Assembly: GCA_019055375.1 (NCBI GenBank)
Contig: JAHQIW010004073.1
Location: 18,927-82,926, forward strand
Reading direction: 5' to 3'
Length of the DNA: 64,000 nucleotides
Source of the DNA: Parelaphostrongylus tenuis
Taxonomy: Eukaryota; Nematoda; Chromadorea; Rhabditida; Metastrongylidae
Part shown: one piece after another, positions 50,551 to 61,200 of the stretch
Layout of the letters: each line of letters starts with the position of its first letter
How positions within the stretch are numbered: position 1 is the stretch's first letter
The notes under the pieces: model-generated
Database searches by the model: none
Seen by the model: the letters and a program-made list of their open reading frames with translations, nothing else
Told to the model about the DNA's origin: nothing
Program-made: the position numbers and the translations under genes

Positions 50551-50554
50551 AGCA

Positions 50555-53500
50555 ATGCTGACGTCGTTAACCGGTGTGGCCTCACGAGGTTTCGTCGCTC
50601 GTCGCTTTTTCTGTGGGTTGAGGCAGTCGACTGTTTTTATCAATGGATCTGCTCAGTTGCGAACGTTCTACTGTCCGGTTTCTTACGAGACTACAGCGAA
50701 TGACGAATGGAGTTATGGTACGTTAAGCGTTTCACGTTGATGCTCACATTATTCTATTTTAATTGTTGGTGCTTCTATTTGTCCCATATTGCCACTCATT
50801 ATTTTCATTTACAAAGTACATTTTTAAAGGCTGGTATATTCAAAATATCATATCTTTCGACTCGATTGTTTTCTTAAGACCACAGTTCGAAGATTCAGTA
50901 TGCCTGATAATCATTTCTTGAGCCACGCATTCAGTGGTCTGTCAAGGAGGGCTGACTTAACCTCGCTTGGGCTCTATAAGTCAACCCTCCTTGACAGACC
51001 ACTGACATGCGTGGCAAATAATGATTATCAAGTACATTATAAAGGATGAAAGATAAAGTTGTCAGCGTTTGTCAGTGCCTGAGGAATGCACCGTGCATTC
51101 ACCTTGATTTTTTAGTTTTGTTTGAGGTGAATTAGGCATATTCGGTCTTTACGATGACTTGCGGAGGGCTACCGACGTATCAAGTCAATATTACTATACA
51201 CCTAGGGAGGTTTGGTACCTGTGAGGTTTTGTAAAAAGTGCGTGCTGTTTAGGTTTTCCAATACGATCTTTGCAATCAAATTGCATGAATGGTATCGTTC
51301 AATTGCGTATTTTCTTGCAGACATCTTTATAAAGAGCGTATGTGGCGCAGTGGTTAGAGGTGCCCTGCGTCGCACACGAGGTCTGTGGTTCGATCTCGCG
51401 CTCATGGCTCACCAAGCCATCCTATCTTTCCGGGGTCGGTAAATTGGTACCAGACTGGTCTCAGGCTTGTCTGGGAGGATAAGCAGCACTGACTCGGTTC
51501 AGCAGGAGGCCACCGTGAGTCATTGTAAAGGCCAGATGTGCATTCAATCACTTCAAACGAAGTCAAAAATTGAAGTCGAATGCATGGCGCATCCCTCAGG
51601 GATTGATCAACGCCGAGGCTTTATCCTTTTTTTACATCTTGATATACAACTTGTCTGTACTTGTTTTAAGAATGAGCTGTCGTGGGAATAAATTTGCTTG
51701 CTGCTCATGCACGAACGCGCGTAGGGGAAATACGCTAGTGAAGCGGCACGCAAGAGTCATAGAACTTGGAACGAGAATACGCTTGCATAAAGGGCAACTA
51801 GGAAGTGGTTTACGTAGATCAGAGCTGGAGAGAACAGTCTGGAGGATCAGTCGCTCTTGGGCCGTTCACAGGAAGCCCCCTTAATCTGCGCACCTCCTCA
51901 CTAGCATTTTCCCCTATTCGCCTTTCGTATATGAGTACTATGCAAATTTGTCCGCAAAACAACCCCATCTCAGAGAAAGTATAGGCAAGTTGTATACCTG
52001 AATTTTTGCGAGAAAATACGCAACTGAACGTTACCAAAAATCATTTAATTTCATTGCAAGAAATCATAGAGAAATAATCAAAAAGGCAAGAATTCTTTCA
52101 CATCCTGTCGTATGCCTGTCTTGGAGGGATCGAAGGCCTGGTGAGCCATGAGCGCGGGATTGGGATTGCTTCCTTCAAAATATATACGAATTCTTTGTTC
52201 TTACTGCTTTTTAGCGACGAGGATTTCTATGAGTTATTTTTATAGGCTAGGGCTTAAGTTGGCTTAATACCGATATGTGCTTACGAGATCAAACCCAGTA
52301 AGTGTTGGTCGCTGACAGCTTCGACAGTTTCTGTTGAGGGAAGAGTGGTGCCAAAGCAGTGGCTTAGATGCTTGGTGGTAGGTAGCACTCTCCCCTGGTG
52401 TGGGTAGAACTTTGGTTAAACTCCCACCTGAGGTACAATAACTTGCGTAACACTCATTCTTAGAGGTTTAAACATCCTATAGTTTCTTTTGTGATAACCA
52501 ATCCCGTGAGGCAGATATGAGAATTTCATTCGGCTAGCGTTTTGACGTCTTCATCTTCTCTATGGAACTAGGTGTCTCTTGTTCTCCGTGATACTTTCTT
52601 TGAGTGGATCACAATGAGTGCAACATGCTCTTACAGGTGTTTTCTCGTGAGGTATGACTCCATCTATGTTCAAGAGAATTTGTTCTATTTAATTCAGTTT
52701 GTTGTTGAATCTTGTTCTCATAGTGATCATTTGCAGTAGTATGTTGGATCAGAGGCGAGGAACGAGTACGACGGATTCTGAGCGACATTCGCCTGACAAT
52801 GAGCCGAACAAAGATGAGCGTTCTGAAGAATCGCCGCCGAACGATCAGAATCCAGAAAAACCAAAGGTGGACCCCGCTTTGCGTAAGATTTTGTAGATCA
52901 CGGAGAATGCAGGCAATTTCTATACGTACTTTTAAACGGCGAGGTATAACGAGTGTTTTTTGTCGCACTTTCAGCTTCAATTCGAACTTTCTATAGTTGG
53001 ATAGGTATCTTAGATATGCAGTATATTCATTGTTGATCTTAGTTTTCTCACTGTTCCCACTGATAAGACGTCCAAAAATTCCTTCAAACGATTATTTTAG
53101 ATTGACTACTATCCTTATTTTCAAAGTTTGCAGTGAAGAAACTTCGCATCTATGTCCTTATAATCGGTGGTTTATCATTTGTGATGTCTTTCATCATACT
53201 TTCACAAATGCCTGCCGGACAACCAGATATGGAGGATGTCGAGAAATATCTAACAAAGTTTGTTCTTTTCATTCTAGGAAGCTTCATCGACTGCCTTTGA
53301 TGTCCATAATGTTTCAGGCCGGGCATTGATGTTGAAACGTTTTTCTCTAAGTATTTGAAATCAGGAGAAGTGAGTTTGGCCTTTTAAAGTCTTTATTGAT
53401 GTTCAACAAATATATGTTTATTTAAGGTGAGGCGAATAGTATTTTGCCCGAATCATTCCCGAGCAGTCGCCTTTCTTTATGAAGGAGCAGTTATTGATGG

Positions 53501-53745
53501 CAAAAAGGTTTCTATTTTTTTTTTACATCCCTTGTTTATAGTTCATTTTTCTTCCTTCGCTCTCTTAAGTGTTTGAAATTTTTGGATTCGACAGAATTGC
53601 AGGTTCATGATCCTGTAGTGGTGATTTCATACCCTCAAGGACCCCAGCAGTTCTGGGCAGACGTTCGCAAGGAAGAAAGTATTATTGGGATATCTTTAGC
53701 TGATGGAGTCCGAATAGATCTCTATAAAGGATTCAGTACACTGAG
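50555..53745 (+). CDS. ppgn-1: paraplegin-type mitochondrial AAA protease, N-terminal part only
   Basis: Inner-membrane m-AAA protease subunit, of which only the N-terminal module is present. Exons 50555-50721, 52737-52882, 53134-53257, 53318-53369, 53427-53507 and 53603-53745 join in phase (2,1,2,0,0, then 2 open) and give 237 aa. Residues 1-35 form an Arg-rich mitochondrial presequence (RGFVARRFFCGLRQ). An acidic Pro/Asn-rich linker follows (NDQNPEKPKVDPALRK), then TM1 (YVLIIGGLSFVMSFIIL). Next comes the FtsH_ext-like intermembrane-space domain (VETFFSKYLKSGEVRRIVF, LYEGAVIDGKK, PQGPQQFWADVRKEESI). The -GEVxRI...EGAVI- pattern is closer to paraplegin than to AFG3L2. The last exon ends at a donor (ctgag|gtgatc). 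No second membrane helix, Walker A/B or HEXXH exon was seen downstream, where LUC7L begins on the same strand. The gene is truncated, interrupted, or continues past the window. Confidence 0.75.
50865..51050. repeat. foldback family C copy in paraplegin intron 1
   Basis: gagccacgcattcagtggtc and gtcaaggagggctgacttaa pair with ctataagtcaaccctccttg and agaccactgacatgcgtggc. The loop is short, and it is one of the better preserved copies. Confidence 0.75.
51060..51200 (-). repeat. SINE family A, 3' part, minus orientation
   Basis: gtcagtgcctgaggaatgca, gaggtgaattaggcatattc and gatgacttgcggagggctac follow the body of family A. It is truncated before the tRNA-like head. Confidence 0.55.
51335..51620 (+). 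repeat. tRNA-derived SINE family A, best preserved copy
   Basis: The tRNA-like head starts gtatgtggcgcagtggttag (A box) and has gtggttcgatctcgcgctca (B box). The body runs through atggctcaccaagccatcct, ggtaccagactggtctcagg and caaaggccagatgtgcattc-like segments. It ends cctcagggattgatcaacgc followed by a T-rich stretch. Pol III boxes, a fixed body and copies in both orientations at several sites define a SINE. Which parental tRNA is not clear by eye. Confidence 0.8.
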
Positions 53746-54178
53746 GTGATCATTACTGATTTTTATCATTCATAATCATGGCATTTTCAAACATCAGAGA
53801 GCACAGTTTTTTTCTGACTAAACCAAAACAGGAGGTTGTTCCAGCCCAATGGCCTTTTCTGTTCAGATAATAGAAGATCGTTTCATTACTAATTTAGCTG
53901 ATATTGATTTTCACCAATATTACATTATGGTTAGAAGTTTGATGTGACCTGTGGCCGAGTGGTTGGTGATGTTCGATGGTGGGCTTATCTCCCTACCCAA
54001 CATTTAGCGGCGGTCAATAACGTACGCCCATGAAATGTCTCAGACTGGCGAATAAGACAATCTCAAATCAAGCGATGAATGCGAAGAAACGATTTGACTC
54101 ATAGAAGTGCTGGAACCTCCACAGCAAAAAAACTGTAACACGGGTCAAACAAGGTGATAAAGTCTGATAAAAAAGGAT
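53746..54178. other. sequence where paraplegin should continue; no exon found
   Basis: I looked for a phase-2 exon encoding the second membrane helix or the AAA start and found none. gtggccgagtggttggtga near 53950 resembles a tRNA A box, but no convincing B box follows at the right distance. Confidence 0.4.
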
Positions 54179-54179
54179 A

Positions 54180-54462
54180 AAGCTCTCGGCGTTAATCAAT
54201 CCCTGAGGGATGCGCCATGCATTCGACTTCAATTTTTAAATTCGTTTGAGGTGATTGAATGTATATCTGGCCTTTACAATGACTCGCGGTGGCTTCCCGC
54301 TAAACCGGGTCAGTGCTGCTTATCCTCCCAGACAAGTCTGAGACCTGTCTGGTACCAATTTACCGACCCCGGAGGGATGGATGGCTTGGTGAGTCATGAG
54401 CGCGAGATCGAACCATTGACCTCGTGTGCGACCTCTAACCACTGCGCCGCATGCGCCTTTTT
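54180..54462 (-). repeat. tRNA-derived SINE family A copy
   Basis: Nearly collinear inverse of the 51.3 kb copy: ctcggcgttaatcaatccct at the left, gcgcgagatcgaaccattga (B box inverted) and ctctaaccactgcgccgcat (A box inverted) at the right. Well preserved. Confidence 0.75.
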
Positions 54463-54760
54463 AAAGTCTGATATAACTTCTAAAAACGCAGGTTTTTAAT
54501 ACCCTTTGTCGTAGAACCATCACATAGCTGAACATAGTGTTTCAGAATGATTGAGTTCATGGTCGGAGTGTTAATACTTGCCTGGCTCGGAACTCAGTAT
54601 GGCCGTCTGCTACGCCAACGATGGTTGTCGAGGAAAAAGGAATAGAGACATGAATAGCAGGGATAATGTCGAGTAGTTTCTACTGTTGTACGAAATCTTA
54701 TCATTGAACATTTATCTTTTAACAGCGCTTTCCTACCTCTGTACCGGAATTTTGATCTAT

Positions 54761-55165
54761 TCAACTGCAATTGAGGAAATCTTTGTAGAGAACATTTTTC
54801 TCCATCACGTTCAACTCATAAGCAAAGTCATCTACACTTCCTATAGGATGTATATTGTTTCTAATGCGCGGAACAATTTGTGCATAAATAGGTCTTTTTG
54901 CCTCTGTAGTATCTTTTGGATAAGTGACAGGTACTCCTAGATTGTCCGCTGATTGATAAATCGAATCTTTTTTCTTGTTAGTAAGCTTTGTGAGGTGTTT
55001 TATGACCTTTGATCGGTCTTGTACCGATTGTAGGTGTGGTGATCTTATAGTAAATATTTCATGAAACATCGGTATCAACGTGTGAGACTTTGTTTTATGA
55101 GGTCTATCTCCATTGTTATCGTTATCATTCGTGTTTTCATAGTGAACGGCCGTTTCATCCCTCAC
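54761..55165 (-). other. uncharacterised open frame antisense to the paraplegin/LUC7L gap
   Basis: A 134-codon frame without stops on the minus strand, with a polar, ordinary-looking translation (IYAQIVPRIRNNIHPIGSVD near its end, NDNDNNGDRPHKTKSH near its start). It has no ATG at the first codon; the first ATG in frame is about 35 codons in. There is a weak acceptor-like ttacgag upstream. I recognise no family. It may be a terminal exon of an unknown minus-strand gene or a decayed element that interrupted the paraplegin gene. Confidence 0.3.
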
Positions 55166-55200
55166 TCGTAATATCCTACGTAGCTGGTCGTAGGGTTATT

Positions 55201-55214
55201 TCTTTTCTGTTCAG
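55201..55214 (+). other. probable trans-splice acceptor of LUC7L
   Basis: tcttttctgttcag lies 31 nt before the LUC7L ATG, with a second cag at 55220. Either could receive the spliced leader. Confidence 0.45.
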
Positions 55215-55245
55215 CTTCAGAGAGACCATACAGTTTTTTTCCGAC

Positions 55246-58200
55246 ATGACTGATGTGATGCGTGATATGATTGCTCAGCTGATGGGGAGCCAAAAGGAAG
55301 GCGAAGAAGGTTAGTGCCAGATTGATGAGGTGTTGCCTAAGTGAAAGAGCGATAACAGAAGAGGAGCCCCCGGAAGTGCAGTGCTTAGCATAAGATTTCG
55401 GGGGCAGAAAGAGATAGCAGGACAGAAGCCCCAGTAGTGTAGTGGTTTGCAGGTGATCCTGGAAAAAGTGGTACGCGGGTTTAAGTCCTTGAGGCTCAGT
55501 GTTTTGCATACTCAACTTTATGTATATGTAATTGTCATAGCACTGATATTAAGTTTATAACAAGGAATTTTGCGGGTTATATATCTTCCATTTTCTTAGT
55601 TACAAGTCGAGGTATGTACGCTGTTTTATCGAACATTTTTCTGTGTTACAGGGCGCGACCTTCCACCATACAATCACCCATCAGTTTGTCGAGCGTACCT
55701 TATCGGCTGCTGTCCGTACGAACTTGTACCCGATAGCAGACTTCAAGGATTGGTGTCGTGTCGCAAGACACACGAGCCAGCACACAAAGCGGACTTTTTG
55801 AAGGCGCAGAAGGAAAAGGACCACTATTATGACGTTGACGTGAGCAGTTTTATTTCGTTTTGCTTGTAAAAGTGCGCTTCCTTAATGAACTTTTTGTGCA
55901 TCGATTCATCGCCAGCATACTGAAAACTGCAAAAAAATATCTGCAAAAACAAGCTCTATAAGTACCTGCAAGTTGCTCTCTAATACGCGTGAAGAAAAGC
56001 TTTCTTGACATCTGTAGTGATCATCAGTATTGTTTGCTTCGACTTCTGTAAGTTGGATAGGACATGAGAAACTGTTTTTTAATCAAAATTCTTTCTATTT
56101 AACTGCTTTTAGCTGCGATCTGATCTTTAAAGTCATACCCAATGATGTTGAATGATGTGCAGAACTTTGACATTAGCCAGAACCCGAACCAGTATTTCAC
56201 CCTTTCCGGGGCTCGTGCTTAACCTGTTGTACTACCGTCGCCTATTTGCCACCACGCATTCTACGCCACAATGCATCAATCTGTCACCAAATAACTGTGG
56301 AAAGTTTGACCTGGTAGTTGACATCGGCATTTAACCTATCACGCTAATAGATATTAGATATACGTATGATCAAACAGATTCCTTTTTTCAGAGAGGGGAC
56401 GAGACCTCCGAAACATGTGTTGGCTTCGGCGTAACAACCTGACTAAGGGTTTAAACATCCTTAAAAGTTGGATTCCTTTCTATTTAGCCGGTTCTAGCGG
56501 TGTTATGATGTCACACATGCACCCAGTGATGTTCAGGATGTGGTTAAGCACGCCCCCGCGTGAGGTGAAGTGCACGTGTGAGTACCACCCGTCGTCAAAG
56601 TTTCCCATATCACTCAGCAGCACTCGAAAGTATGTTTTCGATGAGACGGCAAGTAATGTGGTATAGTTAGTTATCATATCAAATAGCAACTATATTAATG
56701 CCGCAGTACCTTTAGTCCCACCGAAAGCGAAGTAGTTCGCATTCTGTGCCAACTTAAAAAAGTCACAGCAAATGCTACTTGTCTCTCTGCTTTGTTTTAT
56801 TCAATTGATATATGAAAATGGAGAAAACTTATCTTGATTAGCTGACGCGAGGTTGATAAAACAGTTGTAGAAATTCGGCTGACGTTTCGGCGACCCGCCT
56901 TCTTCAGAGCCTGGACGTATATAGTATTATATAGTATTATTATAGACTAATACTATATACGTCCAGGCTCTGAAGAAGGCGGGTCGCCGAAACGTCAGCC
57001 GAATTTCTACAACTGTTTTATCAACCTCGCGTCAGCTAATCAAGATAAGTTTTCTCCATTTTCATATATCAACTGATTATGCCGAGGTTTATAGAAAGTC
57101 GAACTTTTGAATTGTTTTATTCATTTTTCAGTTTTTTAAGAATATTTTTTAGGGTTATGGAAAGAAAATAATTTGAGAATACATGCTTATTTCCTATGAC
57201 TGCCTTCAAACTGTAGAAATAGAGTGTTGTAAGACTCAGTTTCACCTCATCGAATCCTTTTGGAATTCTCCAATATTCATGGATCTATCCGAATATTTTT
57301 TAGGCGTTCGATATCCTTGAAAATGCCATTCGTGTAGTGGACAATGAGATCTCTCGAATAAAGGATAAGCTAGATCGAGAAGCTCGAGAACAGACGGATA
57401 ACGCGGAGGCCGTAAAGGTGAACGGTTATTTGGTAGTACTACTGTCAAGAAGGTCTACCAGAAAGATTTTGGAAGCGTAAAATTGAGAGATTTTAGATGT
57501 TATGTAAAATGAAAACAGTTTTCAGGATTGACAATTTATTGATTGATTCAAAAAAGGAATAAATACGTGCTTCTATAAATAAAGCGGATTGAAGATTGTT
57601 AATAGTTGAATTTATCAAATACAACGTAGTGCAGTAAGATAATGGCTGACATTTCGGCGATTTGGCCTTCTTTAGAGCCTTTTAGTTCTTTTTCTCCAAT
57701 TATCAAGTGGAATCAAGCTGTACCGAGTCAAAGGAGTAAAGCTAAGCGATTCTGAAGAAAACGAAATGGCCGAAACATCAGCCACTATCTTATTGTACTC
57801 GTTTTGTATCTGATAAAATATTATTGTTAACGACCTAGCATCTGCTGTGTTTCATGTCCAATGACTTTTTTTTGAAGTCTTCAGTTCTACTTCTTCAGTA
57901 TTTAGTAACGTGTGCGATTTTCTAACAACACGTTTCACATATCACGTTGTTCATCATCATATTTTAGGACTTTTACTCGATTTAGAGGGCGATGGTTGAC
58001 TTGTTAGTGAATCGGATTATTAGGAAGCAGGGTGCTAGCTCGACTTCGTCCTCGAACACTCCCTTGCAAACAATCTATGAATGCTCCGCTTGGGCTCCTC
58101 CGAGATTGCAAAGAGATCTGCCCTACCAGTATTCTTATTCAAGAAGAAGACGAAATCTTTAACTCGCAGTCTAAACAATATGTAATTGTTGAAGACTTTT

Positions 58201-61200
58201 GTGGAGGAAAAAATTGAATGTTAGTAGTGGTGGGATCCTCACAATCATAATATGATGACGGGTCGTGTGAAATAAAAAACAATATTGTATAATATTGGAT
58301 TTAGATGATTATCCATATTTACGAAATGTTTTTGCATCCTTTGCAGACTCAGCGAATCAGTGAATTGAGTGAGCAGATCAGCAAGGCGGTCACAGAGATG
58401 GAAGAACTTGGTAATATGGGGAAAGTAGAGGAGTCAATGAAGCTATCCAAAACTGTGGAAGATCTTCGTGCTCGCAGAGCAGAGCTCGAGGTTTGGAGTT
58501 TTTGACAGCAGTCGAGTTGTTGTACATCATATAAAAAATTTAATCGGCATCGTGATTTTTCCCAGTGCTTTTCAAATTGATTTCTTTGGACCGCAGATTC
58601 TTGGACATTTTAGAATCAGACCGAATTTCGTTTGGCTGGACCAGGCTCTAATGCCGCTAGGCTTAGAGTCTGTGAAGATTGTGGCGCCCAATTAAACATA
58701 ATGGATCATGAATCTCGAATTGCTGACCATTTCGGTGGTAAAATGCACCTTGGAATGGTTGAGTGTCGTGAGAAATATGCTGAAATGAAGGTAAGTTTTT
58801 TCTTATTGAGTGTCTCATATTCTGCTTTATCAGTACTGTCATTTCGAGCAATGTCTGAAGTTCAAACAGTTTTTGTACGTGCTCAACTGAGATAGGTTGG
58901 GTTGTCGTCAAAATTTTTGTAATTAGTAACCTATTGTAAAGTTTGTTTCATGAAATACGAGAGGTTTTATTAGCAACGATTTGACCCAACTGCGCATTTT
59001 TTGTCTAGGTGATTTTTAGGAATGTCGTGCTTGTATCTTAATCTGGGTATGAAGTCAAATGATAGCGGTATAGTTTCACGCGCGATCAACTGTAATTTTT
59101 TTTAACAAGTTTCAACGGTTAACACGTGCTCCGGAAAGGATGAAATGCGTGCTGGATTCCCATCTGTGTCAAAGTTCTGCACCTCCTTCAACATTGTTGG
59201 GTACATTTGCATAATGACATCATACCATCGGTGAAAGCGATTAAATCAAAGGCTAAGTAAAATAAGAAAACCTCACTGATCACATGGTTCCTTCTGATTA
59301 GGAGGGGGCAAATGAAAAATCGACCTCTTACTTGCTGGAGAGGAACTCTTCATAGGAGTGTTAGTAACTATTCGAAAGCTGAAACTTGAGGCTACAGCCC
59401 ACGCCGCCGGTTTTTAGAACTTTCATGTATAATATTGTGATCTCCACACAAAACTATGTCTTAGACGCGCTTATCTCTCGCTAGACAGAACTCTTTATTA
59501 CTAGTAGTAATTGTCCGATAGCGTGTAAATTTGAATCCAACGCTGTGCTTATATCTTGAAAGGACCGTTTTCTCTGAAATGCAGCAGGTTAAGTTGAATT
59601 CACATCTGCTTTCAAATGGTCTCTTGGCCAGTTCACGTGCTGCTGGCTGAGGCAGTCCACATGAACCGCTGGCGCGATATTCTCTACGCGTTCATATGCC
59701 TGAAAAATCGATGGTCGTCGCGTCATCGTACGTGGTTGCGAGCTAGTCGCACGTGAGTAGCCCAATGCGGCCCTTGATCGCAGAAGGATATCTCAACTTT
59801 TTCACACGTTGCCTTCCAGAGATACGGTTTTTTCAGATGTATAAGCACAGCGTTGGAATAAAATTCGATGATTGGCACATACAATGGAATTTACTCCATC
59901 AGATTAGACCTGAAAAGAAACGGTTTCCGCGCTTGAAAACTACTGTCTTACTTCCATTTCAGGAGCCAGTTCGAGTGGGTGAGTAAGGCTGTGCAGAACG
60001 CCCGTCTATTAATTTCTTTAGTTGAGTTAACATGCGATTGTAAAATCAAAACAAGAGCTTGTAATTGGTTTTTGAGTATTGAGGAAGGAAGAGAGAAGGA
60101 GGACACTCACACATCTAGGGTACAATTACGGAAATGAACTTTCAGAATTTGCAGTAGAGTTCCCTTCACATGGAGAGCACTGCTTATTAGGATAATTGAC
60201 ATCATATGCATAAATCGCTGATAATTAAGCCGTGCTAATGCGACCTCATTGACGAAGATAAGAAATGAAGAAGGGGCTTTATACCATCGCTCGATGTAGA
60301 GTTGTCTGACTAACGAATACCTTGATCGAGAGGTTATAAATGGTAGTAAACAATCAAGGAATGCAGGCAAGTAATCAAATTCAAACAGAGTGCATTGAAT
60401 AGTGGAAACAAGAAAATTGACTTGTGGTGGTTGAGTAGGGATAAAAGTGATTGCTCTAATGTCTAGCACGTGTGACCTTACTATTTCTCAATATTCATGT
60501 AGGTCTTACATGATCGAAGGCTCCAAAACAGCAAGATCATTTATGAGCTAAATGTCTCACCTATGTCGGGAAGGGGAGTAAGAGTGGGGGTGGAGGTTGG
60601 TTAACTAGCAAGTTGTGCGAGCTCTTTTTTTGATTTTTCATAGTGTACGTAGACTTTTTCATCAAAGTAGTGAGCGTAAGTGTTAAGTGCACTTGGGGAG
60701 TGTATACAAAGTTTGCAGCAAAATTGAATAGACATAATTCGATACTCAAATGGATGATATTGCTTAATACAGTAGGCAGTATGCCCACATCTCTAATTAG
60801 CTATGTAGTGGTAGAGACTGCGTTAGGAGAAAAAAGAGAGGTGATAGCTCTTAGAGGCTGTTATTTGAGATATCACTAGTCAAAACTCTAAGTTGTGTCG
60901 CAGAAAAAGTGATAGCAGAGCAAGAGCCCCGGTAGTAAAATGGTTTGCACGCGCTCACCACGGAAAAAATAAGACACGCGTTCAACTCCCGACCGACGTC
61001 TGAAGTTTTGCATATCACTCAAGAATGTTGAATATATTATAATTATCTTTGAGCCATGCATGTGGTCTGTTATGCTTACTTATACACTGCAATACACGTT
61101 TTTCGGCCCTGCAGCCTCGTCAGTTGTCGATGTCTTTCATTATAAACCAGTCCCTGTTGGGGCAGGGTTCCCTTACGTAGAGGAATCGAAACCTTAATAT

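Noticed and set aside
53945..54015. tRNA-Leu/Ser-like start (tggccgagtggttgg)
   Set aside because: No B box at the right distance and no closing acceptor stem by eye.
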